NCBI GenBank assembly: GCA_943735955.1
Contig: OX030957.1
Location: 5,125,801 to 5,189,800, forward strand
Source: Piscicola geometra
Taxonomy: Eukaryota > Annelida > Clitellata > Hirudinida > Piscicolidae
Reading direction: 5' to 3'
Length of the DNA stretch: 64,000 nt
Shown: positions 12,440-24,200 of the stretch, piece after piece
How the letters are laid out: every line of letters begins with the position of its first letter
How positions within the stretch are numbered: the first letter of the stretch is position 1
The notes under the pieces: model-generated
What the model was told of the DNA's origin: nothing
What the model saw: the letters and a program-made list of their open reading frames with translations, nothing else
Databases searched by the model: none
Made by a program: the position numbers and the translations under genes

Positions 12440-14377
12440 GGTGATCCTGCTCTCGGCGACGATGCCGACGGACGTGCTCGAGGTGACGAGGAACTTCATG
12501 AGGGACCCGATCCGAATCCTCGTCAAGAAGGAGGAACTCACCCTCGAGGGCATCATGCAGTTCTACATCCAAGTGGCGCAAGAGGTGCGTTGAGGCGGCG
12601 GGGGGGGGGGGGGGTTGGTGGAGGTTGTGGTGGTGCTGATTATGATTATGGAGGAGGGTTTTGAGGGTGGTTGTCATAATGATGATGATGATTATGGTGG
12701 TGGTGGTGGTGATAGTGATGATGATGATGGTCGTATTGATGGCTGTGATCATGATGATCATGATTGGAGTTGTGCCTAAGATTATATCAAGGGTTATGTA
12801 TGTGTTCGTGATGGGGATGAAAGCAATTGAAGCGCTCACCACTAGGACATTGTGGTTGCACTCAAGCCTCTCGGACTATTAACTCTTGATCAAGCCGAGT
12901 CGTTGCGTACTCAGCTACCCGTTCACAAGACGAACCCATTGCACACTTCACCACCATCTTTGCTTCTTCCACCACCACCATCACTACAATCATCACCACC
13001 ACCACCATGACTATTATCATCACCACCACCACCATGACTATTATCATCACTTCCACCACCACAACCTCAACAGGACTGGAAGCTGGACACTCTATGCGAC
13101 CTGTACGAGACGCTGACGATCACGCAGGCGGTCATCTTCTGCAACACGCGTCGCAAGGTCGAGTGGCTGACCGAGTCGATGACCAAGAAGGACTTCACCG
13201 TCTCCTCCATCGTATGTCGCCTTTTTCTTTTTTTCTTTCTTTTTGAAAAATATTTTTTGTTTTTTGCTAGTGTGTCTTTTTGTTTGTGCTTTTGTGTATG
13301 TTGATCCTAAGAACTGCTCTTCTTGTCAATAAACTAAACTATATGCATATGTGTGAAGAATGAGTCATATTAGACCACCACTGCATCACCTCTTGCCCCT
13401 CCCACATCACCACACCACACCACCACTGCAACCAACCAGCACGGAGACATGGACCAGGGCCAGAGGGACGTGATCATGCGCGAGTTCAGGTCGGGCTCGT
13501 CGAGGGTCCTCATCACGACCGACCTCCTCGCCAGAGGAATCGACGTCCAGCAGGTTTGTGTTTTGTTGTGGCGTGGTGTGGCGTTGTGTTGTGTGGCGTT
13601 GTGTTGTGTTGTTTTTAGGGGTTTGTAGTGTGGTGTTTTGTTGTTGTCTTGGTGGATGTTGGGTTTGGTCGTGTTGCGATGTGTTGCTTTTGATTTGTTG
13701 TGTTGTGTAGAGATTGATGGTGATTTTTTCCTTCTTATGTGATAATTATTACTGTCCCTTGCACTATCGTCTCAGCCACCATAATACTTATGGCGGTTAA
13801 TTATTATCTCCGATATTATTCTCATCATCATCATCACCAACATTAAAGGTGTCTCTCGTCATCAATTACGACCTGCCCACCAACCGTGAAAACTACATCC
13901 ACAGGTCTCACAATATCATCATCATCATCATCACAATGGCTAAATTCTTCTATTTTTCTGGCGTATAGCTAGAAATATTTTTTTCCTATCTACCTTTCCT
14001 CTTAACCACCACAACTATCACACTCCATCATCAAATACCACAACTATCCCATCCTTCAAACCATCACTACTACAAACCTTCTCTTCAATCACTACAACTA
14101 CAACTATCCCATCTCTAACCACCACATCTAAAACTACAACTACTCCACCCTTCCAAACACAACATCCACCCTCCTGCATATACCAAAGCAACAACCACCC
14201 TTACCCTGCCCACAACCCCCAATAAAAAACAGGATCGGTAGAGGGGGTCGTTTCGGTAGGAAGGGAGTGGCGATCAACTTCATGACCGACGATGACAAGA
14301 GAACGCTCAAGGACATCGAGACCTTCTACAACACCAAGATCCAGGAAATGCCCATGAACGTCGCCGATCTCATCTAG
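10027..14377 (+). CDS. EIF4A: Eukaryotic initiation factor 4A (DEAD-box RNA helicase), 5' partial
   Basis: ATP-dependent RNA helicase of the eIF4F cap-binding complex; unwinds mRNA 5' leaders in the cytoplasm. Exons: 10027-10138, 10326-10488, 10856-10965, 11392-11557, 11923-12032, 12441-12584, 13074-13211, 13440-13553, 13849-13904, 14233-14377 (TAG). All phases agree; 418 codons, against about 400 for the family. In order: Q-motif region ([13 protein letters not shown]), motif I AQSGTGKT split by intron 2, [19 protein letters not shown] in [11 protein letters not shown] in [26 protein letters not shown], and the family C-terminus NVADLI. The frame upstream of residue GMQPDG has no ATG, and an acceptor (CTAG) at 10023-10026 implies a short upstream exon carrying the start; I could not place it. 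The neighbour CEP192 is divergent and the glycosyltransferase gene is convergent. Confidence 0.97.
11570..11632 (+). mobile_element. Possible LINE 3' tail remnant in eIF4A intron 4
   Basis: A short segment with GAAAGAGCGCTATATCAG followed by TTTGATTGATTGG resembles the end of the LINE fragment at 26000-26053 (GGGCGCTATACAAAT followed by GATTGATTGATT). Only the tail is left. The call rests on this internal similarity. Confidence 0.4.
12037..12084 (+). repeat. (GT)24 microsatellite at 5' end of eIF4A intron 5
   Basis: An uninterrupted run of 24 GT units begins within the donor site (GTAAGTGTGT) of intron 5. It is complementary to the CA run that ends the same intron at 12406-12439. Confidence 0.97.
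12406..12439 (+). repeat. (CA)n microsatellite at 3' end of eIF4A intron 5
   Basis: An 18-nt CA run, an AA interruption and a further run of alternating A and C lead straight into the AG acceptor at 12439-12440. No ordinary pyrimidine tract is present. The run can pair with the (GT)24 at the other end of the intron. Confidence 0.97.
12833..12927 (-). mobile_element. SINE head (tRNA-derived), family 1, in eIF4A intron 6
   Basis: Read on the minus strand this segment gives GTGAACGGGTAGCTGAGTAC, then GGCTTGATCAAGAG, then GGCTTGAGTGCAACC and CCTAGTGGTG. It matches the first 90 bases of the full-length SINE at 43541, including its box A region. The body and the ATT tail are missing, so this copy is truncated. 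Confidence 0.75.
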
Positions 14378-16576
14378 GTAGTAGTTGTAGTGGTTGTGGC
14401 CAGTTGTGGTTTTGATAGTGGTGGTGGTTGTGGTGTTGCGTTGGTGTAGTGGTAGTGGTGCGAAGTGGCTGTTGGATGGTGAGGGTGTTGTGTGGTAGTG
14501 ATTTGTAGTTGGGGGGGGGGGGGAGTGGGGTGTTTGTGAGTGCATGTTAGTGTGTGATTGAGTAAGAGGCGTTTGTTTTTGCTTTTGAATTGGGCTGTTT
14601 CGAATGGGTTTTAGATGAGAGTTGAGGATACACCGAGGAGTAGGTTTGCCGTGTGTTGGTTCATTGAGTGGGTATTGCAATGACGTGTATGAGGGGGTGG
14701 TTAATGATCGCTTTCATCTATTCACAGCCTTTTCTATTATTGCCATGGAACTTATTAAATAACTTTTTGTGGAAAAAAATATTATTACCTTCATCATTAT
14801 TATTATTATTTGCATCACTCTTCTTTTTATTAGCATTGTTATTTTCGACTCTGGATGTGCTAAGACTGGCTTAACAGCGTATTGTCAATGTCATTTATAT
14901 AATTAGAGAATATTGTGTTAAGCCTCATCCTATACTCTAATCTATGATAACAATATATAATTGAAGAAAAAATATTTTAAAGTTATTATTATATAAATAA
15001 ATATATATATTAAATTATCATTATTGACGTTTTGTGAGTGTATATGAAGATTCGTCTGATCGTTTATAATTGCTGTGTTTCCCGATATTCTTAATATTAT
15101 TATCAGCAACATCGTCGTCTCATTCTATAGCTCTCCATCTTACTCACTTATTTTTATAACTTCCTTCTAGGCATGGTTTTCATCATGATTCGTCTTTGCT
15201 TATAAACAGAATGATTATCTGTCGTCATTAAAACTATTAAGATTATCCTTCTTCGCATTATTAATATAATTACAATTATTATTATTATTATTAGTGTAAT
15301 TATCCTATTATTAGATAGATAGATGAATCATTTGTGTCTCCCTCTAAGCGCCCAGGACCCTCATGTGCAGAGCGCTTGGTGGCTTAAGCGGGGCAGGCAA
15401 GGCCTGTCTAGGATCTTCTCTTGTAAGCGACTCGTTTTGAATAAACATTAAACATGATTTATCCTCTGTTTATTTCTTTGTGTAAGTTCAAGACGCTTAG
15501 AAGTTTGAAGAATTTTTTCGTTTTTGATGAACTTTGCTTTTGGTTGATGGCTGAGGTGGCGTGTGAAATAAAGGAATGAGGGTGCACTGAGGTTGAGTGA
15601 ATAAACCTTTCGAAGGATGCTTTGTGCCTCCGATAGTCTTTTATATGGCCAGAAAGGAAGATTTGTCATCGCGGTGAGGTTAAGTATTTTCATCAGTTCG
15701 TATATTGAGAATTACTAAAAATTAATTGGTCAATAACTAGAATTTCTTTAGTTAATAGCGTCTAAAAATCAGAACAAGACCCGAATTTAATTTATTTGAA
15801 TATATTTCAATAAAATTATGAGACTAAAAATAAAATTAAATGGAATTTTTTCAGATATCAGTAAGACAAATAAATACATAATTTGGCCAAATAATATGTG
15901 ATGCATTAATAACATAGACTGAAAGCATGGAGAAGCCGATAGTGCAGCATCGATTTATGTCTTCCATTATGCGGTTTAATGACGAGAATGATGCGAAAGT
16001 ACAAGATTCTGAAGCAGGAAGAAGGACTGGAGAACGTCAGATGCGCCTCGTTTCTATATAAATCACCCAGAATCTCTCTCATTACTGGCTCCAGAGTTGA
16101 GTGTGTCAAAGAAAATCAATTAAAAACTTATTTTTAAAAAATGTAACTTAATTTTACAAGTTCTCAAGAAAGGGCCAATTGTTTTAATCATTATTGTAAT
16201 ATCGATTGAATAAGGCTATAATGGATTTCTTGTTGGTACGCTTCAAACTCTGGAAAAAAAATTCATTGATTAAGCTCAGATGTTTGAAAGGTATTTCAAT
16301 ATTAGAATAGGTGAATTTAGTTTAATAAAAATCATCCAACTGATACAACCATACGACATTAAAATATATTTTCTGACCCATTTTTCGTTGCGCAATAGAA
16401 CTTATTAATGAAATATTACTATTTTTTAAATCTAAGCCTAACCCGAAATTTATTTGAGAATCTAACCCTACATTTCAGAATGAAGCGAAAAGCAGACGAA
16501 TCGTCAAACGGGGTCGGAACAGATGCAACATCAAAATTATGTTGAAAACATACAACCGAAACTACAACACAAATTA
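14378..16576. other. Convergent intergenic region (eIF4A / glycosyltransferase 3' flanks)
   Basis: This holds the 3' flanks of two converging genes. AATAAA at 14996-15001 is a candidate poly(A) signal for eIF4A, with another in the segment GAATAAAC near 15440. A (G)13 run lies at about 14510-14523. The segment at 15335-15430 (AAGCGCCCAGGACC, AGAGCGCTTGG) looks like a transposon scrap but matches nothing here clearly. Minus-strand open frames at 15693-15448 and 16109-15906 have no recognisable product. The rest is AT-rich with no feature seen. Confidence 0.5.
16449..16454 (-). terminator. Candidate poly(A) signal of the glycosyltransferase gene
   Basis: TTTATT on the plus strand is AATAAA on the minus strand, about 125 bases after the stop codon at 16577. 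This is a normal distance for a short 3' UTR. It is supported by position and motif only. Confidence 0.5.
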
Positions 16577-19500
16577 TTAAAAAACTATCCAAACCTCTGC
16601 GAACTGCTGGTCGAGGTTGACAACTAGGTGAGTGTACAACGGTGTGAGCGAAAGGCTGATGCAGGAGTTGAGGGGCGTGGTGGAAAGTCCTTCCTTCTCT
16701 TGTCTGAATGTGCTGCTTTTCAAAAGATCAAATCTGAAAATTAACATTTTTTTAAATATTCACTTTAAAAAAATATTCTAAGAAGTTTTGTAACAGCGAT
16801 TGAGTGATAAAGATTCTAGTTTTGAGTCGGTTACTTAACGATCTGTTCATTCTTGACGTGATCCGTCTAATCACCTGCGAGAACTGGCTGTCTGCTTGGA
16901 GTGGTTGAGCATGACGTAGGTGGAGATTTCAGGAGGGTATCTGATGATTTGGAGGCCGTTCAGGTAGACCCTTGTGTGGTGTGTGGCATGGTGGGTGAGG
17001 TGTCCGAAAGAGGGATGATAAAACATGGATGTATAATGCTAGAAGTTGAAAAAGAAATAAAAGAATAAAAACAATGTTATTATGAAAGAGTAAAAAAGCG
17101 ATCGTGTTTGGCGTATACCAACAATTTTTTTATTTGGATAAAAAAAAAATTAATTGGAAAGAACCGTAAAATATCGATATGTTGGGACATTCCTAATGTT
17201 AAGACATCCTATTTTTTCGAAAAAATAAATGTTTTTTTGGCCGTTATTTCGAATAGTATAATTAAGATTTTGTGAATAATATAAAAAGAAACTTAATTAT
17301 TTTCAATATACCAGTGATAAAGATACAATGAATAATAACAAATAATGTTGTCTATATTTTTCAATCAAGAAAATATTAAAATTTTATCAAATAATACTTC
17401 AAAGAGCCAACATTTTTCAGATGTTTAATTTAAATTATTTTAAATTCTCAAAAGACTTCGATATTTTACGTTTTTCATGGTGGTTAATCAATGCTCTATA
17501 TGACAAAGATAGTAACACCATAACATATCGTTTTATTGATTAATTCTCAAGTTAATCAACATCAGCCAACCACTTAAAAAATTTCTTTCTACCAAACCAT
17601 AAAAATAAGAATTAAAGAAAATCAAGAAGACTAAAATAAAAAAACAAAATTATTATTATTTCATTATATTATTATTTCATGCTATATTGTTTCATGTATC
17701 TCATTAAAAATTGTCATATAAATTAATAAAAATAGAAAAAAACCTCTTGAATAGATCGTCATCTTCGCCTCCCCAGCCGAAGTAGAGGTTCGAGAAGCCG
17801 TTGACCCGTCGGAAGTGCTCCTCCCGGAACGCCTCAATGCCTCCGAACAGGTTCAAGTAAGGCAGCCCGGAAGTTATTGAATGATTCCGTTTTTAATTTG
17901 ATGAAAAAATGTTTGGAGTTTTTTGATGGTTTTATTTGTTTAGTTGAGGTTTACATTTGAATTTTAAATTTATGAATTTTAATTAAAGTATTAAACGCAA
18001 ATTCAAATGGAATTAAAAGTGTTTTTTTGGTTGGTTCTAAACAAATTCTTTTTCTTTCTTTATCTCTGTCCGATCGGCGTCACATCCTTCGCGAAAAGGA
18101 CAATCCATTTCACAGCCCGCCAATTCTTTCTTTGTATGTGCGTCTAAATACACATACACGAACGTCGGGTATGTCACTAATTAATTTAATTGATATCCTC
18201 CTAAAACAAATAATCGAAACTCGTTTAAATGAAATAAACTTTAAAGACTAAATTATAAATCTTTAAATATTTTTTTAGTCTAAAAAGAATTATGATGTCT
18301 CACTTATAGTCGAAGGTACTGACCGCAACGGACATATGCCGAGGCATGGGACCACATCTGAAAACAATAGAGGTCATAAAACCTACTGCAAGCTACAGAT
18401 GTTGTCTACAACTATTCGACTACGTGCTAGACACTTTGATTGAGCAAATTTTCCACATTAAAAACACATAAAAAGGAACAATAACCTCCTTCACTTACTA
18501 AATAATAAATTAATATTATTATTTATTATTATTTATTAAGTATCCATTAAGTATCCTTACATCATCTTAAACGCGCTCATCGTCTCCTATATAAGCTATA
18601 AACCACGCTAACCTGTAGAAGTTGAACTCATGCTCTGGTAGCAAGTCAACGTCGTGAAAGATGGCGCAATGCAAGGACTGCAGACTGCTGGCCACCTTGA
18701 AGCCTATATTCATCAGCGCCCCTCGGTTGAAGTCGGCTTTTCCTTGCTGTGCCATAGCATGTGTGTAAAAAATTGTGTGTTTTGATTCGTGGGAAAATAA
18801 GTTTGTGAGTGAAAAACTAAAAAACAGCGTTTGCGTGTTTTCAATAAAATAAAATTAAATTAAACTTTAAAAAAATATATAATTTAGTGAAGATTCAAAT
18901 AAATTTAATTATAAAATCAACGTCTCTATTCCAAACCTGCTCTACCACCACGATTCGATAGTCGAGCAGTTGTCGTTGCAAAAATGTGTGAATGTACGAA
19001 AGGAAGGTCGCCAGATGCTCTTCTCTGCGCCTGTAAGGCACCACCAGCACCAGCCTCTCATGCGCTCTGCACTCCTTTGGAGCCCACACTCCACCGGCTT
19101 CGACCGAGTGTAGAGCGCTCTTTCTCGCTCGATTCAGAAACTTTTTCACCGAAAGATGTCCTTCTGTTTTTTTGGATAAAGTGTTTGAAAGTTGAATTAA
19201 AGTGCCAGTTAAATTGGTCAAAGTTTAATATTTATTTTTATAAAGTTTTATGAGAAGATATTTGCAGGTTCAAAAAATTGAATATGTATTGGCTAGTATA
19301 GCCCAAATGAATGATTACTGACGAGTAAAATGTTAAAATAATTATTTTATTATTATTATTTAAATTTGGTCTTTTAATGCAAACAAACCTACTGTTTTTA
19401 AAATTTATTTAAAGACATATCCGGGAATAAAAAATAGGACTTTTATGCAAATGACTGCTGTTAAAAAATAAATAAATACTCTTCTTTGAAATTATCTTTT

Positions 19501-21203
19501 ATATTCAGTCCATCTTTCGCCATCATCTCCACTAAATCACAAGAAGACCAACGTGACATTTGGACATTCATCTTGAGCTCTTAGATACGAGTCTTTAGCT
19601 CTCTCAAGACTCCTAATGCATTAACAAACGCACGATCTCATATAAAGTATGTGAAGAATGTTTAAAAAAAGTTTATAAAGACACTTCATCCTATACATTT
19701 GTATCTTAAAAGTTCAAAAAATTAAAGTTTAAAATGTTTAAAATACATTTTATTACTTTAAGTAATGTCATCAAGGAGGAAAAGGCGAAGTCAAGGGATA
19801 AAATTAATGATTATGTTCTCAATAAGTGTGAGATGGTTGCCGGCGTAGAGAAGATGAAATGAAGGGATGCATGTGTAGATTGATGGAGATGTTAGTAATT
19901 GAGTACAAAGCGAAATCAAATATATACATTATTACAAGGTTATAAATTTTATATAAATTTAAAAACGTGAACGCTTCCCATAACCGTTCAGGTCATATTG
20001 GAAAAGTACGGATTTTTTTATAGTTTTTGTTTATGGGGTTTCAGTCTCTCTTGACGGCGTCCATCTCCTCTTCTAGAAATGTAGGCTACTAGGGTGTGTG
20101 GGAATCGAACCCATGTATTATAGCTATAAACCATGAGTCGTTAACCACTCGGTCACCCGTTCTTCATATATACATCTACTTATTTAAATTGAGCCATTGG
20201 TCATTAAATGAAAATAAAAATATATTTAAACTCAACGGTAGCAACAGGCATTCACAAATGACAAAAGTTATATTCTCTAAACTGCAAATGAACTTTCAAG
20301 TAATAGATTGCTGTTGACTTCAAGAAAAAAGTATTGCAAAAACACTGGAAACAACTTTCAACTATTTGTGAAACTATATAATGACTTAAAATAAATTGTT
20401 TACCTATTAAACATTTTGTTACAAAATATTTTTTCCCAGAATTGTTTAAAGAAAAGTACTGCAACTTTTAAGAATAGCTATGAATCTTCAGAGATTTTTC
20501 TTGTCACTTTACTGCTTTTTCTAATTCTCTGACTTTTCTAACTTTTTAAAAGCAAAAGTGAGAAATATTTTTTTACAAAAGCAACTTGAATATTTAACTG
20601 GCATTGAAAAGAAAGTATTTAAAAAAAATTATAATGATGACAAGTTTATTTTAAACAAAATTACGAACTCAAGAGCGGAGGATTCAATGGACACAGAGGA
20701 AGTTCTGGCCCCGTTTTTTCTGGCCATACGGTGTTGAAAATGAGATCATAAAGCCTTCTCAACACACCCTTCTCTGTCAAACTTTCCGCCAAAAATAAAC
20801 AATTCTTTAAAACGCTATTTTCAAAATTGAATTCAGGATCAGACTGTTGAGCGTGTTTTTCTTGTGAGCCATTGGAGGTCACTTGCTCCCATAACGCCTT
20901 TAACAAACGAAAAGACTTGAACGCCGCGTGGTAATGTGTGTTTTTTGTGGGAGATAAATCCTTGAAAGAAAAAACAGAGCTTTTTGAAGAATCTTCGAAA
21001 GAGTTTTTATTGCTTGAAACTAGTCTATCCGAGTGCTGTTTCGTAAGAGGGAGGTGTGTGGAAAAGTGATATTCGAAAGATTTATGGTGCTGGCCTTTAG
21101 AGTTGTAGTAGAAGTTGAAACGAATGATGAAGAGGAGTCCGCTGGAGTGGAAGACGATCAGGAAGACGAGGAAGAGAAACCACTTGGCAGACCATCTGAG
21201 AAC
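16577..21203 (-). CDS. Beta-1,4-N-acetylgalactosaminyltransferase-like (beta4GalT family), 5' partial
   Basis: Golgi type II enzyme expected to transfer GalNAc or Gal from UDP-sugar to terminal GlcNAc. Minus exons: 21203-20669, 19163-18937, 18746-18613, 18357-18304, 17866-17744, 16970-16875, 16733-16577 (TAA); 441 codons in phase. Near the N-terminus is one hydrophobic anchor (KWFLFLVFLIVF then GLLFIIRF), followed by a variable stem. Family landmarks follow: LPLCPLNPP, GGVWAPKEC, VVPYRRREEHL, FNRGALMNIGF, the metal-binding DVD in FHDVDLLPE, LPYLNLFGG, WGGEDDDLF, GLQIIRYP and LTPLYTHL. The residue before FGG is Leu; vertebrate beta4GalT1 has Tyr289 there, while Ile or Leu favours UDP-GalNAc, so a GalNAc donor is inferred. 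No ATG precedes the anchor in frame, so a 5' exon is missing. The exon at 17866 has no AG acceptor. Confidence 0.92.
20083..20163 (-). mobile_element. SINE head (tRNA-derived), family 2
   Basis: On the minus strand it reads ACGGGTGACCGAGTGGTTAA (box A-like) and GGGTTCGATTCCCAC (box B-like), followed by ACACCCTAGTAGCC. The spacing resembles a Ser/Leu-type tRNA, but no closed acceptor or anticodon stem is seen. A partial sister copy lies at 62138-62172. It lies in the intron between the first two exons of the glycosyltransferase gene. Confidence 0.65.
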
Positions 21204-24200
21204 CTTGGAAGGGATTTAAATCAGTGGAATCTTACAAAATGTACTCTTTTGAATATTTAATAATTACGCTGTAAAGTCGCTGGAAAAGTCGTAAATCCCT
21301 TGTATAAATTAATAATAAATAAAAAGGTCTAACCATACATAACTTAAATTATTATCTATTAATACAGATTAGAGTAAGAGATTAAAAGAATGTCATCAAA
21401 AAATAATCTAGTTTCGAAAATTTCTTTAAAACGAGCTTTTCTCACACATTTAATTAAGCAAATTCTAATTTTAAATGCTTAGAAACGACTTCATTCATAA
21501 AACACTAAACCAAATTTTTTTCTCGATTTAAATATCAAAAAAGGGCGTTTGGAAAAATTTGAAAAAGTTTTATAGAGATTTTTCATGCATAAATTCTTTT
21601 TTGCTCTGTCTTCTCTAATCACTTTTTTTCTCTGATTCGAACAACATTTCGCTTCTATTTATACTTTTTTCTTTCTTAATTAAAACGAAAATAGAAATAT
21701 CATTATTTCAATAAACCTCGAGTATAGCCTATGCCGTATAGGATTTCTAATTGCCTAAAAAAGAAATTTTCTAAACGTTTTTTCAACTATATTAACCTCA
21801 ACATCACTTTTTATAGAGTTGTTAATAGAGAAAGAAGTCACATTTGTTCCTCACTGCACGTTAGATTTTGTTCAGCCACTTCCGAATCCTTCCACCCACA
21901 ACCTATCACTCATCCTTAACCATCAACCAACACACTCATTACCAATCCACCCCTCTATCAACCCTCCAGCACCATTTCTTAGAACAAACATTTATACACC
22001 CATGGGTCGATAATGTCTTCAAGAAAGAACGGCATTGGCTGAAAAAAATGTCTCGCAAGAACAAAACAAAAGAATGATGCCAGAGTGAGAGTTCTAATGG
22101 AAAACGGTTTTTTAAACTCGCTGGCTTATAAAACAAGAGATTTCAAATAGAATTCTCCTTTCTATTATTACGTTTATTGATAAATAAAGGTTTTTATTTT
22201 TTTTAATAGAAAAAAAAATTGAAAAATAGATGTAAAAAAGAGAGAAAAACTACGCCTAAAAGTTTTCCGAAATGACACAAAAACTAGCAAGGAGAAATGT
22301 CAGCGCGGTTTGTGTAGGTAATCAGATGTGAGTTATGCGTGCGGTTTAGACGACTTTTGCTTTTTCTCCAGCCTCGTTATTAATATTTATTCCTCCACGC
22401 GTTCAAGCTTCTGACGAGATACTAGCTATTTCATGTTTTAATATAAAATTGTTCATTACCTTAGTTTTTTAAACTGATATTTCACTCTAATTCAGATAAT
22501 ATAGGGTTATAAAAAGTTTAAGTTGGAAAAATTTCTTGAAACAAACTACTTTAAAAATAATAAAATTATAGTGTTTACATCACTAGAAATGTTGATGTTT
22601 AAATCGTCACTTAATGGGGGTTGCACTCGCCTGGAAGTTCTGATAGTACAACTTTCCATTTGTTGGTCTATTTGTTATCGAAAAATTAGTCATAAATAAA
22701 TTAATTAATCAATTAAAATATTTAAATATTTTTTTATTAAACAAAATATATATAACTTCTTTTTTCATCAACTTATTGAAGAAACTTCTTATTGGTTTTT
22801 TAATCTGTTTATTGATTTCTATTGAAAACGTTTCATGGACGAAGAATGGTCATTTGAGTATCAAAGAGTTGAAGTTTTGCATCGAAGCGAAAATAAACTG
22901 ATTGGAAAACAGAAAAATGAGCGGCTTGCAAAAGAGCAACAGCGTAAGAAATAAAACAGAAAAAAGTTTTAGTTTTTAAAAAAATTATAAATAATTGAAT
23001 TTGCTTAAATTGGATTGTTCAAAAAAGAATATTTAATTTGTCCAATAAAATTTAAAAGCCTTATTTTCTAAAATCGGAAGAATAAAAAAATGAATATTTA
23101 ATTTTTTACAAAATATTAACACAACTAATTTAATTATAAGGTTAATTAGCCTGATTCTTTAAAAAAAACACTAGAAATTTTTTTCCCAATTTTTTTTTCT
23201 CAACTAAACATTCAGGCACAATGCTTTTAGAGCAGGCTGCATGTGCCGTCTTGTGTTGTCATTGCGAGCAATGTATACGAGTGTCCGTGTGAAGCGGAGG
23301 GAAGGATATGAATGGAGAATTATTCGCGCTAGTGAGGTTTCGAAAGAAATATTAAAAAAAAGATTTAAAAAAGAAAATGAAAATAGGTTTGGGAGTAGTG
23401 AAAAAAACAAGAAAATGTATTCTGATTAATGGAAGTAACAATGAATAATATAAAGATGATGAATACGAAAAAACTAGATACATTGTGTGTTTTTTGGGAA
23501 ATTTCTTATTAAAAATATAAAAATTAATTATTTTTATTTTAATTTGTAAAAAGAAAATACTGTTTCAAAAAAATATTATTTTAAATATAAAAACAGTAAT
23601 TTTAATAATAAATTTAAACCCCCCAAAGAAGGACAGATGGTTGAGAAGATAAATGAGAAAAACTGAACCACCTAGATACAGAGGCCTTATAGAGAATTTT
23701 ACTGGGGTTAGAGTGGAGTTGACGATGCAAAGACAATTTAAAGAACTGAGTTCTGCTTCTTTTTCTAGAATTGTATAGGAAAAAAATGATTTAAAAAAAT
23801 ATTTTTTTGTCTTTTAATGTTTGGCTAATGTAAAAATAGTTTTGATCAGAAAGATTTTGAAGTTTCCTATAAGTCTTTAAATTATTTAATCCCAGGATAC
23901 TTTTGCTTGTTATCTTTCTAACTTTCCTTAAAAGCTTCTGTACCGATCTTTTCTTTCTTTTGTAAACTTTTTTTTTCCAAAAATGTTCTATAAATCGTCC
24001 AAATACATATTCAGCTTCAACAGTTTTCACAACTCACCCAGCCGGCACTCCACAGTTCCAAAGTTGAAAAATAAGAGAATAAACATCTCCAAGATATGAG
24101 CATCTGAAATGACATGCACGACATAAATTTTGCGAGCAAGGAGTAGGGGCATAATAGAAACTTCACAGTCGATTAGCTTCACCATGCATATATCTAATTT

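Noticed and set aside
12144..12842. 232-codon minus frame within eIF4A introns
   Set aside because: Made of Val/Met/His/Thr repeats from microsatellites, antisense to a conserved eIF4A exon.
15448..15693. Minus open frame of 81 codons
   Set aside because: Amino-acid pattern is fairly normal, but there is no homology I recognise and no convincing splice or start context.
20095..20160. Functional tRNA gene (Ser/Leu type)
   Set aside because: Box A and B look good but no acceptor or anticodon stem closes, and a second partial copy shares downstream sequence, so it is a SINE head.
23204..23429. Gene on either strand (RLVLSLRAMY on plus, RNDNTRRHMQ on minus)
   Set aside because: Both strands are open over the same stretch and neither has splice sites joining other exons.
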